A stretch of DNA of 7,816 bases from Coleofasciculus sp. S288 (lineage in GTDB: Bacteria; Cyanobacteriota; Cyanobacteriia; Cyanobacteriales; Coleofasciculaceae). Shown piece after piece: positions 1 to 7,242 of this stretch. The notes beneath the pieces are model-generated. The model made no database searches, was not told the origin of the DNA, and was given only the letters and a program-made list of their open reading frames with translations. The DNA lies in the NCBI GenBank assembly GCA_020216575.1, contig JAIUYC010000145.1:1-7816 (forward strand), written 5' to 3'. Position numbers and translations under genes: made by a program. Every line of letters starts with the position of its first letter. The stretch's first letter is position 1.

Positions 1-790
1 CTTCCAGTTTCAAAGCAGAGACGTGAAATAAATGCGCCTGGTTGAACCATACCTTTTCACCAGTTTTAGGATGAGTGGCGACGGCTTGACAAACTTGACT
101 CGTTCTGAGATTGCCTCTGTCTTTCCACTCCAACTCAATGCCAGCGCTACGGCAGTAATGTTCAACGTCTGATTGGTCGCTGGTTTGAAAGACGTTTTCC
201 CAATGCAGATCTAGTCCTTCACCATAGTTGCGAACATACCGGATTTTCTTTTGGATGAATTGCTCTTTTATCTTTGAGTCAAGCCGCTGAAAAACTTTTC
301 GGCTGTCGGCAATTGGGGTTTCTCCTCCGATATCTGCCGCCTTTACACAAAAGAATAAAATCTTCATGGGCCAGTTTAAGGAGTAGGCCATCTCGTTGTG
401 TAAAGGAATGAATTGATCGGCGGGATATTCCGTTGATGTATATATCCTACCACTGACTTGACTGCGCGGAGTCGAGCGATAAGAATATTCTAATAAACTC
501 CCAGAAATAGTTTTAATAAACTGCTCAAAATCAGCAACCTCTGTTATTTTAAAATTGCGAAACAAGATACCGCCATGATGTAGGAGTTTCGTCTCGATAA
601 GCTCTCGATTGTTAGCCGCCCAAGCGAGCAAATTAACACCATCTACGGCGGGTTTTATCACCAAAGGAAGTGGCTGTTCAGGCTGTATCAATTCTGTTTT
701 GATGAGTTCTGCTGACGAGATGCTGAGAGCCTTGCGCCTGACGGCTTTAAATTTATTACTGTTTAGTGGTTTGGATTCTAAGTTACTCAT
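1..790 (-). CDS. SyrP-like TauD/TfdA-family Fe(II)/2-oxoglutarate dioxygenase, probable amino-acid beta-hydroxylase (3' end missing)
   Basis: The frame opens with ATG at 788-790 and stays open to the left edge, giving 263 residues; relatives are about 330 aa, so roughly the last fifth is missing. The start is supported by GAGAAG seven bases upstream. Seen: the first two metal ligands of the 2-His-1-carboxylate triad as HNE (H131, E133) in the context PLHNEMAYS. This is followed by NWPMKILFFC, the family segment GGETPIADSRKVF (155-167) and WFNQAHLFH (248-256). The distal His and the 2-oxoglutarate-binding Arg should lie beyond the edge. Known: SyrP relatives hydroxylate the beta carbon of carrier-bound Asp in NRPS pathways. 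Inferred: here it acts in the cytoplasm on the residue loaded by the upstream Asn/Asp-type NRPS, 112 bp away on the same strand. Its N-terminus (13-22, KFKAVRRKAL) resembles the C-terminal tail of the free-standing C domain in this cluster. The family call is firm; the substrate is inferred. Confidence 0.9.
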   Translation of the reverse strand, partial: MSNLESKPLNSNKFKAVRRKALSISSAELIKTELIQPEQPLPLVIKPAVDGVNLLAWAANNRELIETKLLHHGGILFRNFKITEVADFEQFIKTISGSLLEYSYRSTPRSQVSGRIYTSTEYPADQFIPLHNEMAYSLNWPMKILFFCVKAADIGGETPIADSRKVFQRLDSKIKEQFIQKKIRYVRNYGEGLDLHWENVFQTSDQSDVEHYCRSAGIELEWKDRGNLRTSQVCQAVATHPKTGEKVWFNQAHLFHVSALKLE

Positions 791-803
791 GAGCCGTCTT
801 CTC

Positions 804-838
804 AATTGAGAATTGGGAATTGGTAATTGGTAATTGGT
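804..838. repeat. Heptamer tandem repeat, five units of AATTGGT type
   Basis: Five in-phase 7-bp units fill the gap between the NRPS and the dioxygenase: AATTGAG, AATTGGG, then AATTGGT three times. The first unit is part of a perfect 10-bp palindrome, CTCAATTGAG (801-810). Degenerate TTGG-containing copies continue to about 857. Such heptamer arrays are typical of intergenic DNA in filamentous cyanobacteria and usually vary in copy number between strains. The array ends only about 13 bases upstream of the dioxygenase start, so it lies in that gene's untranslated leader. No function is claimed. Confidence 0.8.
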
Positions 839-857
839 TTGAGAGTTGGTAAATTGG

Positions 858-897
858 CTGTTAAAAACCCCGATTATCTCTAAACCCGCCTCTACAA
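858..897. repeat. Possible dispersed cyanobacterial intergenic repeat
   Basis: Just after the NRPS stop codon, the minus strand reads GTAGAGGCGGGTTTAGAGA followed by an A/T-rich stretch and CGGGGTTTTTAAC. From memory, GTAGGGGCGGGTTTA-like strings recur in intergenic DNA of many cyanobacteria, so this may be a dispersed repeat copy. Only one copy is visible here. No stable stem is obvious, so I do not call it a terminator. Confidence 0.35.
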
Positions 898-902
898 AAT
901 GG

Positions 903-3900
903 CTATTCTGGTAGAACGAAAGACCCTTGACCACGAATCGTTTTGCGTCCTGCACGATCGAGTTTCTGACGGCGGGCGGCTTTAAATTCTTGTTCTTTTG
1001 AAAGCTGCTGTTGCTTCTGGACTTCTGCCAAAACTTCTCCTAATGCTTTCAGTTGGATATCAGGCTGCTGAACTGCTGTATTGAGAACGGTTTCAAATAG
1101 CTCTATCATGTGAGCGATCGCAGACGCTTCAAAGCAGTCAGTTTTGTATTCAAAGAACCCCTTGAGTCCCTCGGATGTCTCCGTTAAATCGAGCTTGAGG
1201 TCGTGTCGGACTTCCCCACTGTCAACCTCTGAGAGATTTAACGTCAAACCGGGAAGTTCTAGAGGGGGCAAGGGAGTATTCTGGAGGACGAACCAGACTT
1301 GAAATAACGGAGAATGACCGAGACTCCGTTCTGGCTGGAGTTCTCCGACTAACTTCTCGAAGGGTAAATCTTGGTGGGTGTAAGCGCCTAGCGCCACCTC
1401 CCGTATCCGTCCTAAAACTTCCCGAAAACTAGGGTTTCCGGATAGGTCAGTTCGCAGGACGAGAGTATTGACAAAAAATCCAATTAGCCCTTCGATTTCA
1501 CTTTGATTTCGGTTAGCGATCGGCGAACCGACGATAATATCGTCTTGACCGCTATAGTGATGGATCAATGTTTTGAACGCCGCCAATAAGGTCATAAATA
1601 AGGTGACACCTTCTTGTTGGCTCAGCGTTTTGAGTGCCTCGGTTAGAGTTTGGGATAGGGTAAAGTGGTGCTTAGTTCCCTGGGAGGAGGAATGCGATCG
1701 CTCAGTTGGTAACGCCAGTACCGGTGGGTTAGAACCCAATTGTTGCCTCCAGTAAGCCAATTGGTTTTCTAAAACTTCCCCCTGTAGCCACTGTCGCTGC
1801 CAAACGGCAAAATCTGCATACTGGATTGGCAATTCTGGTAGGGGGGAAGGTCGTCCTTGAGAAAACGCCTCGTAGAGTGCCGCAACTTCTCGAATAAATA
1901 CTCCCGCAGACCAGGCATCAGAGACAATGTGATGTATTGTCAAGATAAATACGTGTTCTTCGTCACCTAATTGCAAAAGGGTGACCCGCAGCAGCAGTCC
2001 TTCAGCTAAATTGAAGGGGCGTTGCGCTTCCTGAGTAACCAACTGCTGGACTTTCTCTTCTCGTTGCTGGCATTGCAATCCTCGCAGGTCAACGACGGGT
2101 AGCGATAACTTCAGAGTAGGAGCGGTCGCCTGAATGGGTTGCCCGTCAGCAACCGGAAAACTGGTGCGTAAAACTTCGTGCCGCCGTACAATCTCATTGA
2201 TACACTGCTCTAGCACGGCAACGTTGAGAACGCCTTGCAAATGCACCACAGTGGAACCGTTGTAAGCCAGCGTCCCTGTTTCTAAGCGATCGAGGAACCA
2301 CAGTCGCTGTTGAGCAAAGGATAGGGGTAAGTGTGTCTCTCGCGAAACGGGCTTAAGGGGTGGAATGTTCGACTTTGACTCTGCTCCCATCCTCCTTTCC
2401 ACCTGCTCGAGCAGACTCGCAATTGTCGGCGCTTCAAACAAACAGCGCGGTGGCAGATCGACTCGAAATACTTTGCGGATCTGGGAAATCACCTGAGTCA
2501 CCAGTAACGAATGTCCGCCTAGTTCAAAGAAGTTGTCGTAAATCCCAACTTGCTCAATACCCAGAATCCGAGACCAGATACTAGCGAGCATTTCCTCAAC
2601 TGGAGTGTGGGGAGTGACAAATGCGCCTTCCCGTTTCAATTGGACTTGGTTGGGAGTCGGTAGTGATCGCCGGTCTACTTTTCCATTCGTTGTTAAAGGA
2701 AAAGCATCCAGCATGACAAATGCCGACGGCACCATATACTCCGGTAGCCGCGCTTTCAAAAAACGCTGTAAGTCTCTCGTCGTGGGAGTTGCATCGGTCA
2801 CGGGAACCATATAAGCCACCAAACGCTGGTCACCCGGTACATCTTCCCGCGCCATGACAACCGCCTCCCGCACGCCTGGGTGTTGCACCAGTACCGCTTC
2901 AATCTCCCCTAACTCTATTCGGAAGCCTCTGACCTTCACCTGATGGTCAATTCGACCCAGAAATTCCAGGTTTCCATCAGAGCGAAAACGAGCTAAATCT
3001 CCCGTTTTGTATAACCTTGCTCCGGGTTCATGACTAAAGGGATCGGGAATAAACTTTTCTGCCGTCAGTTCAGGACGATGGAGATACCCCCTTGCTACAC
3101 CAGCACCGCCAATATAGAGTTCGCCTACCACTCCCATTGGCACGGGTTGCAAGTAGGAATTGAGGACGTAAAGTTGAGTATTGGCGATCGGACGACCAAT
3201 GGGAACCGAACCAGATGGCAACTCTCCTGGAACTACTTGATAAATACAGCAGCCTACGACCGTTTCTGTCGGTCCATATTCATTAACCAGTACCGTTTCA
3301 GGAGCATAGTTTTGCCAGAAGGCAATGTGTTCTGCCAATAAATTTTCGCCACCGATAATGAAAGCTCTAGTTCTCCCTGCTGCTTCTGATGGAGATAGCT
3401 GTTGGGACAGCAATAGCAGTTGAGCGGGTGTAATTTTAACCAGACTTAAGTTGAAGGATTGGCGTAAAGCACTCGTCAAAGACTCGATACTGAAATCCTC
3501 AGGGAGGAGTTCGACTCGACGCCCGACTAGTAGTGGTGAAAATAGTCCAGTAATGGTTAAGTCAAATGCTAAAGAAGAGTGAACGGTAGTGCCTTCACCT
3601 TCCTCAACTGCATAAGCTTGAGTACACCAGGTTAAATAATTAACCAGCCCTCGGTGAGGAATCAGCGTTCCTTTCGGTTTGCCAGTCGAGCCAGAGGTGT
3701 AGATCAGATAAGCCAGGTTTTCCGATGTTACTGTACTTATAGGGTTTTCTGAACTCTGACGAGCAATCTGTTTCCAGTCACTGTCTAGACAAAGAATGCT
3801 CCTAAAATAAGCGCCCCCAGACTTCTCCTCACCCTTATCTACATCTTCAAGAATTCCTGTGCTAGACCAGCTAAAGTCAGCACCGCCTTCAGGAAGAATT

Positions 3901-5615
3901 GCCAGCAACCGTTGTTGAGTTAACAGCACAGGCGCTTGGGTATCTTCTAAAATGAAGGCTAACCGCTCTTTGGGATAAGCCGGGTCTAAGGGGAGATAAG
4001 CACCACCCGCCTTAAGAATGCCCAGCACTCCAACAAGCATATCGAGCGAGCGTTCTACGCAAATCCCGACGATGACTTCTGGGCCAACGCCCATTTGTTG
4101 GAGATGATGCGCGAGTTGATTCGCTCGTTCATTTAACTCCCGGTAGGTCAACTGCTGGTTTTCATACACCACAGCGATGTTGTCCGGCGTGCGATCGCAC
4201 TGCGCTTCAAACCCGTAATGGATGCAGGAATAGGGCGGGTCAGCCGTTTTGGTATCATTAAATTCGACTAAGAGTTGCTCCCGCTCAAGGGAACTTAGGA
4301 TATCAAAGCTAGCGATCGCTCCAGAAGGATTTTTGACGGCGCTAGCGAGCAACGTTTCAAATTGATCGGCTAATCGTTGAATATCTTCTACCTCGAAGAG
4401 ATTGGCATCGTAGTGAAATTCTGTCGCCAGGGAGTCACCTTTCTGCACGCAGGAGAGTTTAACGTGAAACCGCTCAGTGCAAGTGTACTGCTTGTGGATC
4501 GAAAAAGAGATATCTCCTACCCAATAGGGGCTAGACCATGATTCAAACTCAAAGCAAAAGGGGAAAAATGATATTTTTTTATTCTTCCCATTCGGGGGAT
4601 TAATCTGTTTCCAAGTGAAATATTCTTGCCATTCCACTATCTCCTGAATACGTTGTTCAGTTTTTGCTAAAGTATCACTAAATCTATCTTCATCTTTGAG
4701 CTGTAATTGAACCGGCAAATCTCTGGTCAATAACCCAATTGCTTCTTCTAGATCTTCATGATTTCTACCATCAAAAGCCGTACCCACTACGATTTCTGAT
4801 TTTTCGAGCAGTCGCCACAGCAAAATCTGCCAGCAAGTTAGGAAGATAACGAATGTAGAAGTTTGATACTGATGGGTCAATGCATCGACCTTCACCGCCA
4901 AATCCTGAGGAATATCCTGGCTCAAAACTTGAGGTTCAAATTGAAAATTATCACGATGTCGCTTAGCGAAAAGAAATTTTAAATCACTGGGGACTGAGAT
5001 ATTTAGCTGACTCCAATACTCCCTTCCTTCTTCCGTATCTTCTGACTCAATTAATTCATTGAAAACTTCAGAAATATCGGCATATTGTATTGGTTCATCA
5101 GATGATATCTCGCCACGCAAGTGAGCCATGTAGGATTGGCTAATTTCACGGACTAAGTTCTTAATCCCTGTTGCATCTGCACAGAGGGCTGGCAAACTAA
5201 CCAGCAGAATAGACTGAAACGCCGATAGTTCAACTAAGTTGATATGTAAGAGGGGTCCATGCTCTACATCGAAAGGCAGTTGTCCAAGCCCCTCGAAAAG
5301 ACCGGTAACTTTTACCGCTTGATCCGACTTTTCCAGACCCTTCAAATCATACCGATTAATAGGCAGCAGGCTGGTCTCATTGATAACTTGAAGAGGGATA
5401 TCCATTCCCGGTAAGCAATGAAAGGTCGTGCGCAGGATTTCATGTTTATTAATAAGGCCTTCAACCGCTGTCTCTAAAATTTTTATATTGAGATTGCCTT
5501 CAATTTGGATAGCACATTGGGCACGATAGACCAACCTAGACTCATCTTGCTGCAATGACCATAACTTCTTTTGTTGCGGTGAAAGTCGAAAACCCCTGAT
5601 AACTTGCTTTGGCAT
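903..5615 (-). CDS. Non-ribosomal peptide synthetase, C-like/A/T/C, predicted to load Asn
   Basis: The 1570-aa protein begins with ATG at 5613-5615 behind a strong ribosome site. Domain 1 (about 5-440) is condensation-like, but the HHxxxDG position reads LPALCAD (141-147), so both His are absent. The A domain (about 465-985) has all core motifs: LKAGGAYLPLDP, YTSGSTGKPKG, NEYGPTE, GELYIGG, YKTGDL, KVRGFRIELGE and NGKVDRRSL. Its specificity positions are D685, L686, T689, K727, I753, G755, E779, V787, G788 and K979. The resulting DLTKIGEVGK differs at one site from the Asn code DLTKLGEVGK; Asp codes usually have His where E779 is. The T domain (about 1000-1075) has ELGGHSLL, with S1036 the phosphopantetheine site. 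Domain 4 (about 1095-1530) is an LCL-like C domain with HHIVSDA (1228-1234). A charged tail (1531-1570) ends the protein. It lacks thioesterase and epimerase domains, so it is an internal elongation protein that hands its chain to a later partner. About 25 extra residues sit between A2 and A3 (577-605). Confidence 0.96.
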   Translation of the reverse strand: MPKQVIRGFRLSPQQKKLWSLQQDESRLVYRAQCAIQIEGNLNIKILETAVEGLINKHEILRTTFHCLPGMDIPLQVINETSLLPINRYDLKGLEKSDQAVKVTGLFEGLGQLPFDVEHGPLLHINLVELSAFQSILLVSLPALCADATGIKNLVREISQSYMAHLRGEISSDEPIQYADISEVFNELIESEDTEEGREYWSQLNISVPSDLKFLFAKRHRDNFQFEPQVLSQDIPQDLAVKVDALTHQYQTSTFVIFLTCWQILLWRLLEKSEIVVGTAFDGRNHEDLEEAIGLLTRDLPVQLQLKDEDRFSDTLAKTEQRIQEIVEWQEYFTWKQINPPNGKNKKISFFPFCFEFESWSSPYWVGDISFSIHKQYTCTERFHVKLSCVQKGDSLATEFHYDANLFEVEDIQRLADQFETLLASAVKNPSGAIASFDILSSLEREQLLVEFNDTKTADPPYSCIHYGFEAQCDRTPDNIAVVYENQQLTYRELNERANQLAHHLQQMGVGPEVIVGICVERSLDMLVGVLGILKAGGAYLPLDPAYPKERLAFILEDTQAPVLLTQQRLLAILPEGGADFSWSSTGILEDVDKGEEKSGGAYFRSILCLDSDWKQIARQSSENPISTVTSENLAYLIYTSGSTGKPKGTLIPHRGLVNYLTWCTQAYAVEEGEGTTVHSSLAFDLTITGLFSPLLVGRRVELLPEDFSIESLTSALRQSFNLSLVKITPAQLLLLSQQLSPSEAAGRTRAFIIGGENLLAEHIAFWQNYAPETVLVNEYGPTETVVGCCIYQVVPGELPSGSVPIGRPIANTQLYVLNSYLQPVPMGVVGELYIGGAGVARGYLHRPELTAEKFIPDPFSHEPGARLYKTGDLARFRSDGNLEFLGRIDHQVKVRGFRIELGEIEAVLVQHPGVREAVVMAREDVPGDQRLVAYMVPVTDATPTTRDLQRFLKARLPEYMVPSAFVMLDAFPLTTNGKVDRRSLPTPNQVQLKREGAFVTPHTPVEEMLASIWSRILGIEQVGIYDNFFELGGHSLLVTQVISQIRKVFRVDLPPRCLFEAPTIASLLEQVERRMGAESKSNIPPLKPVSRETHLPLSFAQQRLWFLDRLETGTLAYNGSTVVHLQGVLNVAVLEQCINEIVRRHEVLRTSFPVADGQPIQATAPTLKLSLPVVDLRGLQCQQREEKVQQLVTQEAQRPFNLAEGLLLRVTLLQLGDEEHVFILTIHHIVSDAWSAGVFIREVAALYEAFSQGRPSPLPELPIQYADFAVWQRQWLQGEVLENQLAYWRQQLGSNPPVLALPTERSHSSSQGTKHHFTLSQTLTEALKTLSQQEGVTLFMTLLAAFKTLIHHYSGQDDIIVGSPIANRNQSEIEGLIGFFVNTLVLRTDLSGNPSFREVLGRIREVALGAYTHQDLPFEKLVGELQPERSLGHSPLFQVWFVLQNTPLPPLELPGLTLNLSEVDSGEVRHDLKLDLTETSEGLKGFFEYKTDCFEASAIAHMIELFETVLNTAVQQPDIQLKALGEVLAEVQKQQQLSKEQEFKAARRQKLDRAGRKTIRGQGSFVLPE
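1026..2333 (-). other. C-terminal condensation domain of the 1570-aa NRPS (LCL-like)
   Basis: Residues about 1095-1530. The motifs appear in order: SFAQQRLWFLDRLE, RRHEVLRTSF, IHHIVSDAW, YADFAVWQ, IGFFVNTLVLRTDL and HQDLPFEKLVGELQPER. The first motif is of LCL type rather than the DCL type that follows epimerases, so no epimerisation of the Asn-like residue is expected. The last glycine of HHxxxDG is Ala (A1234); the catalytic second His and the Asp are kept, so activity is likely. The domain lies at the end of the protein, so its acceptor carrier must be on another polypeptide. It is a clear paralogue of the 525-aa free-standing C domain, sharing for example LSQQEGVTLFMTLLA and IEGLIGFFVN. 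Confidence 0.88.
2391..2618 (-). other. Thiolation (peptidyl carrier) domain
   Basis: Residues about 1000-1075 of the NRPS. DNFFELGGHSLL (1027-1038) contains the Ser (S1036) that takes the phosphopantetheine arm. The spacing from the A-domain lysine motif and to the next C domain is normal. It would carry the Asn-like residue as a thioester and is the likely surface on which the downstream dioxygenase acts, if hydroxylation occurs on the bound amino acid. Confidence 0.92.
2661..4223 (-). other. Adenylation domain, predicted Asn (Asp as alternative)
   Basis: Residues about 465-985. Core motifs A1 to A10 are present, including the catalytic lysine in NGKVDRRSL (K979). The pocket residues, taken by aligning AFDLTITG, LVKITP, FIIGGEN and NEYGPTETVVG to GrsA from memory, give DLTKIGEVGK. 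The Asn code from tyrocidine/bacitracin-type synthetases is DLTKLGEVGK, and the Asp code is of the form DLTKVGHIGK. Glu at position 322 (GrsA numbering) favours Asn; Ile at 299 is a conservative change. The domain is longer than usual because of an insert at 577-605. Confidence 0.85.
4296..5603 (-). other. N-terminal condensation-like domain lacking the catalytic His motif
   Basis: Residues about 5-440. The overall C-domain pattern is visible: FRLSPQQKKLWSLQ at the start, NKHEILRTTF (57-65 region), PLLHINLVEL, then QYADISEVF and IVVGTAFDGRNHEDLEEAIGLL. At the active site it reads SLPALCADATG instead of an HHxxxDGW-like motif: both His are replaced, and only the Asp (D147) is kept. Peptide-bond formation by the standard mechanism is therefore doubtful. 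Candidate roles are a structural or docking (interface-like) domain or a C-domain subtype with another chemistry. Its first 92 residues closely match the 94-aa fragment at 7243-7527. Confidence 0.85.
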
Positions 5616-5620
5616 ATCTA

Positions 5621-5630
5621 CACCCCCTTT
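5621..5630 (-). promoter_or_regulatory. Strong ribosome binding site of the 1570-aa NRPS
   Basis: The minus strand reads AAAGGGGGTG, then five bases (TAGAT), then ATG. This is the clearest Shine-Dalgarno sequence in the window. It fixes the NRPS start and suggests efficient independent initiation rather than simple coupling across the 49-bp gap from the preceding gene. Confidence 0.8.
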
Positions 5631-5664
5631 AATGTGCTAAATATCTAGGTTTCACTTTGTTTCA

Positions 5665-7242
5665 TCATGCCAAATCGCTCTCAATTGCTTTTCGTTTAAC
5701 TTTCTTGAATTTTTGGAGTCGAGCCTCCTGAAGTTCTTGTTTTTTGACTTCCCGTTTCTGTTTTTCAGCTTCAGAGAGGATTTCTTTTAAAGTATTTAGC
5801 CTTACTGTTGCCTGAGAAACTACGGTGTTTAAGAGTGTTTCAAAATGTTCTAATATCTGGGTTATGGTGGCAGCATCAAACAGGTTGGTTTTATACTCCC
5901 ACTGACTGATTAATCCCTGCTCTGTATCTTCTAGATTTAAAAGCAAATCAAACTTGGCGCTCTGGGTTTCGCTCTGCAAGAATCTCGCGGATAGGCCCAG
6001 CAAATCTAAAGGTTTTATCTGAGTATTTCGGAGTACGCACTTGACCTGAAACAACGGCTGAAGGCTGAGAGTGCGTTCCGGATTGAGAACCTCTACCAGC
6101 TTCTCAAACGGCAGCTCCTGGTGGGCGTAGGCACCGACAGTCACGTCACGTACCCGTCCGAGCAACTCTCGAAAGGTAGGGTTTCCAGATAAATCAGTAC
6201 GTAACACTAATTGATTGACAAAAAAACCAATTAATCCCTCAATTTCTACTCGATTGCGGTTGGCAACATCAGTCCCTATAACGATGTCGTCCTGCTCGGT
6301 GTAGTAGTGCAGCAGGATCTTAAAAGTTGCCAGCAGGGTCATAAACAGCGTGACCCCTTCCTGTTGGCTCAGGATTTTGAGTTTCTCCGACAAAACCTTT
6401 GGCAAAACTACATATCGTCTAGCCCCCCGGAAAGTTTGAACCGCAGGTCGGGGAAGGTCTGTGGGAAATTGCAACATCGGCAGGTTCTCAAGCTGCTGCT
6501 TCCAGTAGGCAAGCTGAGCATCTAACACTTCTCCTTGTAACCATTGCTGTTGCCAGGAGGCAAAGTCGGCATACTGGATAGGTAGTTCGGGAAGGGGTGA
6601 AGGCTTTCCAGTCGAGAATGCTTCATAGAGAGTTGTGATTTCCCGAAAGAGTACACCGATTGACCAGCCATCAAAGACAATGTGATGAACGGTGAAGAGT
6701 AGTATGTATTCCTGTTGGCCGAGTTGGAGTAGCATCCATCGCAGTAATGGACCTTGAACTAAGTCAAAAGGCTGTTGGCTCTGCTCAGTTGTCAGTCGCT
6801 GGACTTCCCGCTTCTGTTCGGGTTCTGGCAATTGGCACAGGTTCACAACTGGCAGGGTTAGGGTTAAGTTTGGATGGATAACTTGAATGGGTTGTCCCTC
6901 TACCATCTCAAAAGTCGTGCGCAGAGCGTCGTGGCGTTGCACAATCTGGTTGAGACTCTGCTCCAGCGACGCTACGTCAAGGGAGCCTGTCAGTTGTATA
7001 GCTCCATGTTCGTTGTAAGAAATGTTGTCGGGATCTAATTGATTGAGAAACCACAGCCGCTGTTGAGCAAAGGACAGAGGTGCAGGAGTACTGCTAGAAC
7101 GTCGAGGAATAACGTCCTCTAATCGAGAATTAGGTTCAACTTTACCCCGCAAGCGTTTTTCGAGTAGCGCCCGTTTGGCAGGTGAAAGCTTCGACCGCCT
7201 TGGTAGAATTTCTTCTGGATTTCTGTTCATCGCTGATTCCAT
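5665..7242 (-). CDS. Free-standing NRPS condensation domain protein (LCL-like)
   Basis: The 525-aa protein is a single catalytic C domain. N-terminal residues 18-34 (KLSPAKRALLEKRLRGK) form the basic helix seen at the start of many cyanobacterial NRPS modules. The C-domain motifs follow: SFAQQRLWFLNQLDP (57-71), QRHDALRTTF (102-111), VHHIVFDGW (185-193, intact HHxxxDG), YADFASWQ (224-231), IGFFVNQLVLRTDL (338-351) and HQELPFEKLVEVLNPER (374-390). A charged, probably helical tail (490-520) ends in KFKKVKRKAI. It has no A or T domain. Start: ATG at 7240-7242 has AGGGG four bases upstream, and the previous stop codon abuts it (TGAATG); Met5 (ATG at 7228-7230) is a possible alternative. Inferred role: it joins the upstream peptidyl carrier to the Asn-like residue on the next protein, in trans, filling in for that protein's non-catalytic first domain. 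The split occurs exactly between a C and a C-like domain. Confidence 0.93.
   Translation of the reverse strand: MESAMNRNPEEILPRRSKLSPAKRALLEKRLRGKVEPNSRLEDVIPRRSSSTPAPLSFAQQRLWFLNQLDPDNISYNEHGAIQLTGSLDVASLEQSLNQIVQRHDALRTTFEMVEGQPIQVIHPNLTLTLPVVNLCQLPEPEQKREVQRLTTEQSQQPFDLVQGPLLRWMLLQLGQQEYILLFTVHHIVFDGWSIGVLFREITTLYEAFSTGKPSPLPELPIQYADFASWQQQWLQGEVLDAQLAYWKQQLENLPMLQFPTDLPRPAVQTFRGARRYVVLPKVLSEKLKILSQQEGVTLFMTLLATFKILLHYYTEQDDIVIGTDVANRNRVEIEGLIGFFVNQLVLRTDLSGNPTFRELLGRVRDVTVGAYAHQELPFEKLVEVLNPERTLSLQPLFQVKCVLRNTQIKPLDLLGLSARFLQSETQSAKFDLLLNLEDTEQGLISQWEYKTNLFDAATITQILEHFETLLNTVVSQATVRLNTLKEILSEAEKQKREVKKQELQEARLQKFKKVKRKAIESDLA

Noticed and set aside
804..838. CRISPR-like or iteron array
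   Set aside because: The units are directly adjacent 7-mers with no spacers, and no replication or cas gene is present.
858..902. Rho-independent terminator after the 1570-aa NRPS
   Set aside because: The T-run on the minus strand (GGGGTTTTT) is short, and I could not find a matching G/C-rich stem before it.
1026..2333. Loss of activity in the C-terminal C domain because HHxxxDG reads HHIVSDA
   Set aside because: Only the final Gly is changed; both His and the Asp remain. Ala here is a mild change, so I treat the domain as functional.
609..3341. Five open frames of 60-103 aa on the + strand (609-809, 1573-1755, 2360-2584, 2605-2814, 3030-3341), plus 6307-6525
   Set aside because: All lie opposite well-supported minus-strand genes with clear protein motifs. 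Their translations show no domain pattern, so they are antisense shadows.
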